Assembly: GCF_000006405.1 (NCBI RefSeq)
Contig: NW_003209678.1
Span: 254,334 to 293,029, forward strand
Source of the DNA: Perkinsus marinus ATCC 50983
Lineage: Eukaryota > Perkinsozoa > Perkinsida > Perkinsidae
Direction of reading: 5' to 3'
DNA: 38,696 nucleotides
The notes beneath the pieces are model-generated. The model did not search any database, was not told where the DNA came from, and was given only the letters and a program-made list of their open reading frames with translations. Shown one piece after another: positions 10,591-20,940 of this stretch; positions within the stretch are counted from its first letter, which is position 1; every line of letters begins with the position of its first letter. Both the position numbers and the translations under genes were made by a program.

Positions 10591-11782
10591 TCACCTTTTA
10601 TGCCGCCTTCTCCCCCGCTTTGTGCTTGTCCCGGAAAGCACACCAGTCCTCACCCTCGGAGTTACCGGGACACCACCACCTTCCCTTATACTGCCTGTGA
10701 CCAGTCGTCCCATTCTTCTCCTCATTGCACTCACGACACATCCGCTTCCGTGCGTGAGGCCGCACAGCTCTTCCTCCTGCTGCGCGTTTGCGCCACCGCC
10801 ACTCTGTTGTCCTCGACGCAGCAGCAGGAGGAGCTGGAGGAGAAGTGGTGGGAGGGGCTGGGGGGAAGGGGTAAGGGGAGGTGGTGGGATGGGCTGGGGG
10901 GAAGGGTAAGGGGAGGTGGTGGGATGGGCTAGGGGGGAAGGGTAAGGGGAGGTAGTGGGTGGTAAGGTTTCAGCAGGGGATGGTGGTGGCATAAATAGGA
11001 ACGCGGCAGCTGCTCTGTCCACCGCTGTAGGTAGACCAGATGTTGAAGGTAGACCACCAGCAATTGTAGGTAGACCAGATGTTGTAGGTAGACCTCCATT
11101 TGTTGTTGGTAGACCAGATGTTGTTGGTAGACCACCATCAGTTGTAGGTAGACCTGATGTTGTTGGTAGACCACCAAATGTTGTAGGTAGACCAAATGTT
11201 GTAGGTAGACCACCAACCTGTCGACTTATCGAGGCTGCATCGCGGAGCAGTGCCTGTTCGGTAGCCAAGGCGACAGCAGGATCCTCTTGAGCAGCATGAT
11301 GAGGTAAGGGCTCTGGTGCGGATGAGTGAGAGTGTGGCTGTTGCTCCTCAAGAGGAGCTTGTACGCCACCAAGAAGACGGCTGACCTCCAGGCTCCTATA
11401 CCGTGTGGTAAAGAAGCTCCTCACTTCCGCCAAGGACACGTAGTACAAGGAGAAACACTGAGACACTACCTGAAAATAAATGAATGAAGCATACGAATAC
11501 AAGCAGACACTGAGCCACTACCTGAGAATCTCGGATGACTCGCAGGATATGCAAGTAGTGTTGGTGCGCGAGTCGCTGCCGTGGCATGACGCGACTGCGT
11601 GTCTTCTCAGGAGATATGAAAGATGGCTCCCGTACACGTGGGTCTTCCGAAGGCAGCACGGTGTCAATTAACAAGAAGGTGGCCGTCACGATTCGACTGG
11701 CCATGATATCTCCAGAAATCATCTCACCTGAAATTGATAATAGTGGTTGACACATTAAGTTCACGATAGCTTACCCGACATA
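10591..11782 (-). CDS. Transposon gene P1: proline-rich protein with GLPTT repeats, 3 exons
   Basis: Exons on the - strand are 11782-11776 (ATG TCG G), 11727-11522 and 11469-10591, giving 363 residues with all phases correct. Introns are 48 and 52 nt. The N-terminal third is ordinary, possibly helical. The middle has about ten repeats of the GLPTTxG type, then comes a Pro/Ser/Thr-rich tract (PYPSPLAHPTT). The end is very basic (TSTKRGRRRHKR), which suggests binding to nucleic acid or nuclear entry. It lies just downstream of the transposase on the same strand and is probably an accessory protein of the transposon. No family is recognised. The Pro tract gives a G-rich + strand (10850-10962). 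Confidence 0.6.
10850..10962 (+). repeat. G-rich repeat with G-quadruplex potential
   Basis: Three imperfect units with GGGCTGGGGGGAAGGG and AAGGGGAGGTGGTGGG on the + strand. It is the antisense of the Pro/Ser tract of P1. Many GGG runs at short spacing could form quadruplexes. Confidence 0.6.
11470..11521 (-). other. 52-nt intron bounded by a 23-bp direct repeat
   Basis: The donor region (11507-11529) and acceptor region (11455-11477) match at 21 of 23 positions, with a period equal to the intron length. Both copies contain CAGGTAGTG, so donor and acceptor are the same duplicated sequence, as expected for an intron made by local tandem duplication of an AGGT site. Confidence 0.75.
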
Positions 11783-11871
11783 TGAGCAACCCTTGTCAGT
11801 GAGACTCCTGCTCTATGATAACGGCCAGATGACTTTAAGTTTCCTGAAAGTAACGACCCTTCGGTGATATA

Positions 11872-14404
11872 CTATTGTTCGGGCTCACCTTTTTTCCGTG
11901 ATGCTCGCACTATCGAAGGAGCCGCCCTGTCGTAAGGCTCCAGCTTAGCCCATAGGTCAATGATACGAGTGGCTTGCGTGTCTGATAGAACGGCGCTGTC
12001 CATCGGTAGGTCGACTAAGTATTTCGCCAGATTCACAACTTTATCAAAGCCACTGATGCCAAATCTGTCTCTGTAAACCTCGTTGTCGTCCTCAGCTCGC
12101 TCTGGCTCGTGCGTGTCATCGGACTCGATGTCTGACGAGCGCAGCCTCTCATCATTTAGGTCTTCATCAACAACCCCCTCGGAGAGTGTTGAGTCGTCAA
12201 GAGACTCGTCAAGAGGCTCCTCTTCTTCCTCTTCAAGGGCCTTCTCAATATGCTCGAGGTCGTGATCTTTGAGGAGATAGTCACAAAGGAACAGCTCGTT
12301 GCAAGGGTCCCCTCGGAGCTCAGCCAGTGCCGAGAGTAGAGCTTCATTTTCATCATCAGCATGGGTCAAGCCAACCTTAGCCCGAGTCTGCTGCCTGTCC
12401 ACATATCGAGTTATGTCCAAGGGGCTTATGGAATCAGGATGGCGAGCCCCTAGCTTCTCGCAGCGCCTACGGATGTTCCACTGACAGATGCCCATTGCTA
12501 AGAGGCCGTTAGCCAGGATTGCACTGATTCGCGTGCCACTGGCGAAGGTCTTCACATGTTGGTGGAAAGACTCGAAGCTGCTAGTGCCCCTCGACCAACG
12601 GTAGGCCACGAGCTCCACGCCATGACGAGTCACTGTACCAATGGGTCGATACAACGGTACGTTTTCGGAGTCTTGCAAGCATTTACAGTGTTTGCTCAGT
12701 TCCTCCCGATAATACCGGTGCGCATCCTCACGCAGCAAGGGAGTGCCGAACCCGTCGGTGACTAGAGGATCGGAGAATTGTAATAGTAAGTTACTAATTA
12801 GCCGGTCGATGTCAGGCGCTGGACGGATCCGACGGCGTACAAACTTCTGTATATCCGACCCAGGTACCATCGCTAGCAACTGTGCTGCGAAGGTAGAGAT
12901 TCCACACGAGTGCCATTAGATAAAAGCTCGTTTTTCTTCGAGTCGAGTAGTGATCGCACATCGCCCTCATCACGAGTAAATATGCAGTCACGCAAACGCC
13001 GTTTAAAAACGGCATATAAAGGGTGACTAGGGTGTGTTAATAGGGAGCTGAATCTAGCCATGTAATGCATCGAATCGAGGCGTACTTGTAAATTAGGCCA
13101 CTCATGAAATAAGTTGTTGTATTTGCCACCACCACTATTACCAGAAACCTCGCAGCAGTCTCGGTCCACGTAGAGAACCTTAGGCCGTTCCCATGAGTTG
13201 GCTTCATATCTGGCCGTGAGGTCATCGGCCATCCTCCGCAATTCCCTCTCGGATTCATCCACCGCCAAGATGGATTTGACGACTTCACCGTCCTCATTAC
13301 TGATGGTCGTAAGCCAGGTACACGGCTCTTTTATTTGTCGAGCCACCTGAAAATGATTATATAAAAAATAAAAACTGCACGACTGATACCTTTTTGGAAG
13401 AGTCCATCTTCAATACATGCCCTCCTATGGACGCCATCTGTGAGGCGAGCTCGCCCCAGTGGTCGTAAGCGTACTTGGCAAATAGAGCTTTCCAGAAAAA
13501 TGCAGACCGTGAAGGCTCCATGACAGGATAGGGACAGTAGTTAGGTTCTACTTCACCAGACAGACATTGGTGTCTTCGGCAAGCCGAAAGATAGGCCGAT
13601 TCCCTATCGTCGTAGGCCGCTCTCTGGAATGTCTCCACTTGTCTGGTAAGGCCGGCAAAGGTTAGGGCAGATCCCTGACGGTCGAGCAGTAAATCTAGGA
13701 GCACCCGCTCAGCGCCAGAGGTGTAGCTCTCGACAAAAGGAAAACACTCTCTTAAGTATAGTGGTAGTTGAGAGAGAAGACGAGGATCGCTGGCCCTCAT
13801 GTCGCGACCTCCCTTATTACAAGAAGGGCAATGATAACGTTCCTGAACTAGCCAAACCTTGCCCCGTGACTCACGGGCCGTGAGGTCTCCACGGACTTCG
13901 GAGCTTGATGAAGTCCCTTAGATTGTAGGGTACGACCACACTCAGGGCACCGGAAATCGAATGAGAATGTAGACTTCGGCGACCAGAAGAAACACTTAAT
14001 GCCTGTAAACGCCAGTAGTTGTGGTTTCCGGGGGGATACAATTGCTCGTTGCCCCGGCAGGACGTATTTGAAAGGAGGTAGTGGGTGCTCAACCAGTTGA
14101 CACCCTTTTTTAAATTTGTAGCACCAATTCGCCTGGTCGCGACCCATTCGCTTCACCCATCCCAATGGAACGCTTGAACCCCCAGTAGTACCAGCGGCCA
14201 CGAGACCCACAGCATCAATACTCTCCCCAGCAGTAGAAGCAGGGTGAGTAGAACTGGTAGTGTCCTTAGTAGTAGCAGTAGCGGCCTAAACGAAATAAAA
14301 TTCCAGAGGAGTAATAGTATCGTTGCTATAACTCACTGAAGTAATTTTTTTGTTATCCTGGCCACCCCCAGTAACCGCCTCTCCAGTAGCACTTGTAGAG
14401 GCCA

Positions 14405-14458
<54 letters not shown>

Positions 14459-14958
14459 CCCGCCAAAAAGTGCCATCTTCAGTATTAGTGTTATCATCAG
14501 GAGGGTCATCGCCACTACCTTTACCGCCCTAAACATAAGTATAAATGCGTTGACAACTAAAATATTACTACATTATATTTATTATTAGCATCATCATTAA
14601 CAGCATCGTTATTATCCTTGTTAATATCAAAAGTGGAGGAAGCTGAAAATTAAAAATAAGGAATCGTAGAAATAACGTCGAAAAAGAACCCACGATGAAA
14701 CCCGCATTTACAAGCCCTTTTCTTCCTAGTAAAAGGACCACTGGCCTGAGCGGGGCAAGACAATATTGTCCTGAATAGCCGGCCAGCTTCCGTGTCGGCC
14801 TTAGGCGTCCGCCGACCAGTTCCCGAACCTAAAAGCGGTGTAAGGCCCGAATCCGAACAACAATGTATCAAGTTACCAAATGAGAGTTTTCCGGCAACGA
14901 AGAGGCGAAAGTCTTTCCGCCACTCGGCCATCGAACGAGCCTTATGGGATGGACCCAT
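11872..14958 (-). CDS. Transposon gene P2: zinc-ribbon DDE-type transposase, 7 exons, 947 residues
   Basis: Exons on the - strand: 14958-14694, 14642-14572, 14528-14337, 14285-13875, 13842-13390, 13346-12908, 12884-11872 (stop). Introns are 51, 43, 51, 32, 43 and 23 nt, and all phases agree (2844 nt). Exon 3 encodes a poly-Thr run. A four-Cys zinc ribbon is formed by CPECGRTL (about residue 287) and CPSC (318-321), the two halves joined by the 32-nt intron. It resembles the DUF6729-type N-terminal ribbon as I remember it. The RNase H-like core has D in KMDSSKK (460), D in VLYVDRDCC (525) and E in RGTSSFESFH (about 715), a plausible DDE triad. The C-terminus has a long acidic tract (EEEEEEPLDESLDD). 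The gene probably mobilises the element. The last junction could instead be a longer intron using CACAG|TTG. Confidence 0.72.
14408..14453 (+). repeat. Trinucleotide run (AGT)n
   Basis: About 15 AGT units in exon 3 of the transposase gene, read as poly-Thr (ACT) on the - strand. It keeps the frame and is likely to vary in length. Confidence 0.9.
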
Positions 14959-15040
14959 AAGGAGGAAAAGTAGTAGAAGTGTTAGACGAATAGTAGCAAA
15001 GAATCAAAGTAAGGTGAAAAAAACAGAAGGGAAGTCAACA

Positions 15041-15120
15041 ATCTAGGGTGGAGCGAAGCGTTTCAGGACTACAGATTTAAGGATCGAGGGTTCGAACCCC
15101 AAGGATGAGATTTCTTCGAA
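15041..15120 (+). other. Pol III B-box-like / tRNA-like sequence at the transposon end
   Basis: GGTTCGAACCC at about 15089 matches the B-box consensus exactly and is preceded by ACTACAGATTTAAGGATC, which recalls an anticodon arm. A full cloverleaf does not form well and the A box is poor, so this is a decayed tRNA-derived piece or chance. Confidence 0.25.
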
Positions 15121-15171
15121 TTTCCACGGATCGAGCGCGTTTCGGCGAGCGCAGCGAGCCGTAACGCGCAA

Positions 15172-15343
15172 GTTCTTGTATGGTACGCGCATTTACCTAG
15201 GAGGTGCCATTTGGACTCAAAAGGAAGAAACTGACTCTGGTAGCGGAACTACAAAACCACTAAGATATTATCCAATCGAGACAGAGGCTTATTGGACAAA
15301 CCGATACTCACAGCTTCGGTGAACAACCTGCACGCATGTGCAT
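15172..15343 (+). repeat. Left 0.75-kb direct repeat, second part
   Basis: Matches 21514-21685 and ends in GCACGCATGTGCAT in both copies. The two parts of the left repeat join exactly if 10235-15171 is removed. Confidence 0.85.
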
Positions 15344-16099
15344 ACTCCTCATCGGAAAAGAGGCAGAGCAACACGGCCGCACAAACGGGCCTAACTCAGG
15401 GATCGGAGGTGTACAATCATCAATGATGGAAGATAGAACAGAGTCAAAAGTGGTGATGGTATCGAAAGAATGCAGACATTGAAGAATCAATCACGAAATG
15501 TTCAACGACGTTGGAATCTTTCCACAAACGCGCTTGTTCAGCGGCGGAACTTTAGCGCACGCCCTAGCTCCTCCAGTACGGATATCTCACAAATCTTGTA
15601 ACGCTTTGGATCAGTTACATCTAATCAAGCTATAAAACATGATTAGTAAGTGCAAATCATCTGCTAGCAGCCTGATCGAATAAGACAGTGACGCTCTGGC
15701 CTGCCAAACATGGCAGGCCAAGCGAAAAAATTTATCTTTCCGTATTTTTCGGTATTTTTCCTTCAAACTTTTCTATTTTTCCTTCCGCGTGCCACCCTAC
15801 AGCAAGCAGTCCTATAATGCTATTAGTATACCAGAGATACTAACTACCCGAAAACCAAACTCGGACGTCGAAACACTACCACTTTCAGATCCGCTCGAGC
15901 AACCATCGCTAGAAAAGTCTGAAACCGATGACACACATACACGCATTGGAGTTCTACGTGAAGTCAAAAACACATTTCACATGTGTGGGCATCTTCGCTG
16001 GATTGTGGTGTTGCGTAGAACGGGCCAGAATTGTAAGTAGTATCCCCTGTATAGAATAATATTATAGGACTATTTGCTGTAGGTTTCTTGATCGAATCC
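15344..16099. other. No recognised gene; hairpin at 15697-15720
   Basis: TGGCCTGCC pairs with GGCAGGCCA over a 6-nt loop and is followed by a T-rich stretch. The frame 15789-16040 is open and protein-like in composition (PEILTTRKPNSDVETLPL) but has no ATG and no family resemblance. It may be a retroelement scrap. Confidence 0.4.
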
Positions 16100-16507
16100 A
16101 TGCCCAACCGTCTTCTCCATCTCATACTCGTCGGTGTTGCCCTATCCCACGAGCTCAATGGCTCATATTTTCTGGCCGTGTCTGAACCTTATTTGGATCT
16201 GGTTTATACATTCTCAGACAATGCTAAGATAGTGGATGTTAGCTTCTACTGTGGGGTGGGTCCCAGACCAACTAGAGCGACCTTTGTTGTCGAGAAAGTG
16301 TCCGATGTGCGCTACAGGATACCACCGCTCCCCAATCACCACTGGATCGAGTTCATTAAAAGCTTTAAGGCAAGATGCGAGGATTACCTACCTGTGAAGC
16401 GAGGGGACTTGTGGGATATAAAGTACGATACTAAGTTCGATCACCCGTCTATTCACCTCAAGGGAAAATGGTGGAGGCTGGCACACCGAGAACCTCCTTC
16501 CCATTAG
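16100..16507 (+). CDS. Small secreted protein, 135 residues
   Basis: ATG at 16100; an alternative TTG-initiated frame begins 12 bp upstream. The first 21 residues (MPNRLLHLILVGVALSHELNG) form a good signal peptide: a charged start, a hydrophobic core, and a small residue near the cleavage point. The mature part of about 114 residues has two cysteines, an aromatic-rich C-terminal half (HHWIEF, WDIKYD, KGKWWRL) and no repeats. No intron is needed. Such short, single-domain secreted proteins of unknown role are common in parasitic protists. It lies inside the 14.9-kb insert and is the only non-mobile-looking gene there, so it may be a passenger carried by the insertion. The family is not recognised. 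Confidence 0.55.
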   Translation: MPNRLLHLILVGVALSHELNGSYFLAVSEPYLDLVYTFSDNAKIVDVSFYCGVGPRPTRATFVVEKVSDVRYRIPPLPNHHWIEFIKSFKARCEDYLPVKRGDLWDIKYDTKFDHPSIHLKGKWWRLAHREPPSH

Positions 16508-18105
16508 TTGATATTGTTTCGACAGTAGAATCCTCAGCGTACCAACCGCTTTGGTCTACCATCATTCAGACCTTTGTTGGTCGTCCAATTTGCTAATAGC
16601 AAATTGCTGTTTTTATGCGAGTATGTTGAACATTTCTGGATGGGCCATCTCCAACTCTAGGAGCTTTTTCATACAATACCGTGACGTCGACTCTTCGAGT
16701 GTCATAGTGATCGTAGTTATTTCATTAAGTATTGATGACGCTTCGTGGCTCATCCATCTGTAACACTCCACGTCGATTCCATCAACAGGAGGACATCAGC
16801 TGAGTGGCCAACGCCTCTCATCGTGAGTACAAGAGACAATCCTTGCATACGGTACGATTGTTTGTGGACTTTACCTCCTTGACCTTTGGTATCGCCTTGT
16901 GTTACACCAGTTAGAGGACAACTCCTATTGGAATCTATCTTCCTCCTGGAGATAGAATCGGGCCCCTATCTCGCCACATCTACTGAGACAACTTCGATAA
17001 ATACAGAAGGGAATATCATGTTTCGAATATGAGCGCTGACTGACTGTTTCATCATGTCCGTGGCTTTCTTCGCTTGGGATGTCCGGGCAATGGCTTGAGA
17101 ATTGAAAAGGTTATCGAGTAACGTCAACTAATGTCCCTTTCATTATGGAAGGGGCCGTTGCCAACAGCCAACGGCCCGTCTTAACATGGAATGGGTAAGA
17201 TATACCTCAGCACGGCCAACTCGGACCTCGGTTAGAGCTTTTGGACTCTGCTCTGGGATTTTGGCCAACCGCTGAGAATTGCGGCACGTAGATGCTGAGG
17301 GCAAGCAAAATTACTCCCTTGGGGAGTATACGTTCTCCTTAGGAAGAAGGTTTTTACCTTTGCCCGCATTGTGCAATTGATTTGCACGTGACAACAGCGA
17401 ATGGAACGACGAGACTGATAGACAATTGACCAGTGTGGACGGAGACACATACCAACGCAACCAGCCTCGACGATATGTGACACAATTACTCGACGACTCC
17501 TTTTCAGCGATAACGAAATACCCCAATGAACGAACTCCGTTCAACGAAGGTAGATCGAAACTTTTGGGGTGAAATTATTTGAGGAGCCCAAGGGCAATAC
17601 TACATCGACTCGATTTACAGCCCAGGGGCTCGGACTAAGCCATAAAAAACTCAAAGATAGCGCCTACAATAACCAAAACTGTGATGACTGAGGCATGGGG
17701 CGTAATACTCAGTGGGAAATGGGATATTCGCGCTATGCAGTAGCCGTGGAATATATTTTTCACTACTGTATTTCGTATCACGGGTGAAACTCCACTGATG
17801 ACATATCTCTGATCAGCACGGTGAGATCTACTCGGGGAAAGCTGAAATTTCTTTACTCATTCGCACACCCCTCATTAGAAATTCAAGGGAATTTTCATAA
17901 TTTTTTTTTCAAAAATGATCTTTTCAGTTGTTTTCAATGTATTCAGTGTATTCCTCCCAATGCATTAGAAGCTGGCTTCAGTCGAGAATGAGAATTAACG
18001 TGTAGTCCTGACGGCAGACCTCAGCCGCTGAGGCTCAGCGAATTGAGATCACGGAAAAGGCCAAGGTAACCAGTCAGACTTGAAATAATCGCTCAAAGCA
18101 ACCGC
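16508..18105. other. No clear gene; possible decayed retroelement on the - strand
   Basis: Overlapping - strand frames at 17232-17544 look partly coding (SSNCVTYRRGWLRWYV) but shift frame and match nothing I recognise. A 9-bp stem (GGGCCGTTG / CAACGGCCC) lies at 17152-17177. The rest shows nothing. Confidence 0.35.
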
Positions 18106-19286
18106 ATGCCCCTCGTCAGTGTCGGAGGCAGGGTTTGTCCGATGGGAAAAAAGGGAAAATTTCCCTCGGGAAGCTCAGCTACTTGTTTATTAACTCGTTA
18201 CACTGAATTGGTGAGTCTCAGATCAGCATGTGCTGAGGATGTGAGTAAAGGTATTCTTCTGATTTGTGCCCGCTGGGGGTATCCGTCGGATGTGAGAGTT
18301 GCTCAGAGGACGGCCATACATGATAATGGTAGTCAGTTGCTTACTGAGACCGTTCAGGTCGCACTCCAATCATGGGGTTTTCGGAGTCGTACGATTATGT
18401 CCAGGTCCCCATGGGTTGGAGGATTTTATGAGGTTCGCCATCGGTCTATAACAGCTGCTTTGCGTAGCTTATCTGTTGAATCGTCAGCTTCACAGTGGCA
18501 TCTGGATGTACCCCTGATACAACTTCGTTTGAATCTTCAGATTGATGAAGATACTGGCTTTACTCCTCATTCTTTGGTCTTTGGTTATGATGCTTGCTTC
18601 CCTCTGGATCTGGCTCTGCTGACCCCACAGTCCGAGTTAAGCAATCGTTTGGGTAGAAGCGAGCTCTCCTCTGATGCCGTTAAGGAGATACTGCAGTCGT
18701 TTGCTGAAAGACGACGTAAGATCCATGAGTTATGGGCAGAAGCTTGGGAAAGGAACCGTGCTGCTCATGCCAAGAAGCTTCAACAGCCAGCTGTTCCATA
18801 AGTTCTTATAATTTTAATGAGGGTGACTTGGTTTTGGTCCGCAATCCTAGGAAGACCAAGCTGGACAACCTTTGGAGAGGGCCTTATGTGATGAGAAAAG
18901 TACTTGGATCAGCCACTTATGATGTTGACACAGGCAGCTCTAAGATTCCCTATGCTCAGCATCAACGTAACTTGAAGGCTTGGCTCGGGGAGGATGGGGA
19001 TACAGTTGATAGTAGTCCCGTTGGTCCGGTTTGTGATTGTTATGGTAACGATATCAAGGTCGAAGCTTTTTATGGATTACCCAATCGACTTTTTGGACAT
19101 CCGATTAGTCTTAAGGAACTCCAAGTGTTTCGACTTTCTGGAGCCAATACTATCGAGCCGGTTATTGATGTGAATGGAGACCCTATGACTGTCTTTATTG
19201 AGCAGCCTTTATTCCCCCTTGGTATGCTGAGAACGAGGTCGGAACTTAAGAGGTTGAAGTGTTGGCTGAATTCGATTGAAGCCTGA
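18106..19286 (+). pseudogene. Gypsy-type (Ty3) retrotransposon integrase, frameshifted remnant
   Basis: Frame 1 to 18801 carries the integrase core: RYTELVSLR, then HDNGSQ with the second catalytic Asp, then FYEVRHRSITAALRSL with the catalytic Glu, and TPHSLVFGYD. The first catalytic Asp before RYTELV is missing (Leu-Leu-Thr instead). A frameshift near 18800 moves to the frame of 18811-19286. That frame continues with the C-terminal SH3-like domain (GDLVLVRNPRKTKLDN, WRGPYVMRKV) and an unusual 100-residue tail. RT, protease and gag of this element are not present nearby. Retrotransposon integrases insert the cDNA; this copy is dead. Confidence 0.75.
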
Positions 19287-19319
19287 TAGTCTTGTCCCCA
19301 TGGCTCCATTTGGGTCAGT

Positions 19320-20065
19320 GTTAACTTAATCTAGTGGGTTTGGCATACGAGCAGCTAAAAAGCTGCGCGGCTGCCATCAGACGCACGCCGAAACCCTATC
19401 CCATGAAGACGTGTTCGCTGTTGCCTCAGCTCTCCGAGCTACAGAGCCTGCAGCCTCAGACCTTTACCTGCTAGGCGTCGCAGGGTTGTTCCGTGTAGGT
19501 GAACGTCTGCAAATGCAGGCGGGTGACATGGATTCAACTTGGATTGCTGGTCGTTTTGCTGTCTCGGTCTTTATAAGTCACTCTAAAACTGATCCTTTTC
19601 GTGAAGGTTGTTACCGCACAATTCCGTATATCATTGGATGGACCTCAACAAAGATTGTACATCCGAGTCTTGCAGCGCTCATTCGATCCTTCGACGCTCG
19701 CGTTCAGCTGTTGCTCCGGATAAAGTACTACCTCTATCTCTAGAAGTAGATTTTCAGCTATGCAGCATAGCCTGAGATGATAGCCCTGAGCATAGCCCTA
19801 GTCGGGCAATCATCTCGGTACGAGGTGTGACACAGGGTCGTCCTACAAATCACTCTGTCATAGAGTCTCTATGAGACGGTCGGGTGCTATGATGTGTTTT
19901 GAGGCCGGGATGCCGCTAAATTTGTTAGCCGAACTTGGTCGTTGGTTCTCGCCTGAATGTTTGGAGAAGATCTATCTCCGTGATGGTTTACATTCTCAAG
20001 CCATCTTCGCGGAGTATGTTCGAGCTGCCTGGGTTGGTGACGCCCACTTAAGGGACGATTCCTGA
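19320..20065 (+). pseudogene. Tyrosine recombinase of a DIRS/Ngaro- or Crypton-like element, broken
   Basis: The first part (open to 19743) has LFRVGERLQMQAGDM, the first conserved Arg region, and HSKTDPFREG with the conserved Lys. After a break the second part (from about 19850; ATG at 19871) has HRVSMRRSGAMM, an HxxR-like box, then AELGRWFSPECLEKIYLR with the catalytic Tyr region. Tyrosine recombinases of these elements integrate circular DNA without target duplication. Frame breaks between the parts inactivate it. It starts 35 bp after the gypsy integrase remnant, so the two are either nested debris or a composite. Confidence 0.65.
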
Positions 20066-20940
20066 GTTTGATACTCAGAGTCTCACTACCACTACTGTAG
20101 TTCTTTCTTGACTGACTGTGTTTCGGGACTCAACACATAGTATCTATCTTGATAATGGAAACTTAACTGTGGTAATGTTGTCAATTCAGTCACAGAGTAG
20201 CCAATTCGGTCCAACCCAGTCCACTATCGTTCCTGGGTATGGTGGTGGATTTGAACTTCTGACCCCTCCTGCAAGGAGGCTCCTTGTGACAGGGCTTGGT
20301 GGTAGGCCCTAGGGGCACTCCAGGTAGCAAGCTTCAGTGGCTGACGACAGAAGCTCACTATCCTGAGTGTCCTTAGTGTACCTTGCGTGTCGTCCTCCGC
20401 AGTGCCCAGATGGCACTCGAGAGTCGACACGCGCCCTGCCACAACTCGGAGGCAAGAGGTTTCATAATTAATATTTAGTAATGTCGTTATACGAAGTGGA
20501 GAATCGGTGTCCCCAGGATTGTGTAACAGTCATTGTGTCATTGTCGAATCCTCCCTCATAGTAAGAACAATTTATTTCCGGGATCGGCTCTGGTCAGTCA
20601 CCGTCTTGAGCTTGTCAAGTGTTCTGGCGTGATTGCAAATTGTGTGATCAAAAAGTTTACTATTACTCTAATAGGAATATTTGAACCCGGAAATTATCAT
20701 GTGGAATGTACAGTTGAGATCCCTAGCCATTATAACAACGGAACGCCTTAACCCCAGAGGCTGATTTGATGTTCATTCGTGGACATCCCCGAACGTGCAT
20801 TGGCAGTAGTGGAAGTATTAAAGCGAAAATATCGTGTGAAAGTACTTAATTGTTAGTAAATTCTGTTTACACTGAGATGAGGGAACATGTGATGTGATAA
20901 AAGTAACCTTTCGAGGCTATATTTGCATAGTATCAAATTG
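20066..20940. other. No gene recognised; partial R1 at 20880-20930
   Basis: No supported open frame. A fragment of R1 (GTGATGTGATAAAAGTAACC) directly precedes the right 0.75-kb repeat. R1 is otherwise seen only in the array gene introns, so intron sequence has been mixed into the insert. Confidence 0.4.

Larger units (their letters stand above)
10235..15171 (-). mobile_element. 4.94-kb DNA transposon inserted in the left direct repeat
   Basis: Comparison with the empty site at 21513/21514 gives exact borders: removal restores GCGGGTTCT without gain or loss, so no target-site duplication is visible. The insert carries a 7-exon transposase-like gene and a second spliced gene, both on the - strand, with all reading frames intact. 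It also has a 10-bp satellite near the left end and an internal (AGT)n run. I see no convincing terminal inverted repeats; GGTTAC at 10244 and GTTAC read inward from the right end are the only similarity. The superfamily is not assigned. Confidence 0.8.

Noticed and set aside
10586-10932. + strand open frames opposite the P1 gene
   Set aside because: Low-complexity antisense of the proline-rich exon; the spliced - strand model has corre­ct phases and splice sites.
15041-15120. Functional tRNA gene
   Set aside because: Only the B-box region matches; the acceptor and D stems do not form.
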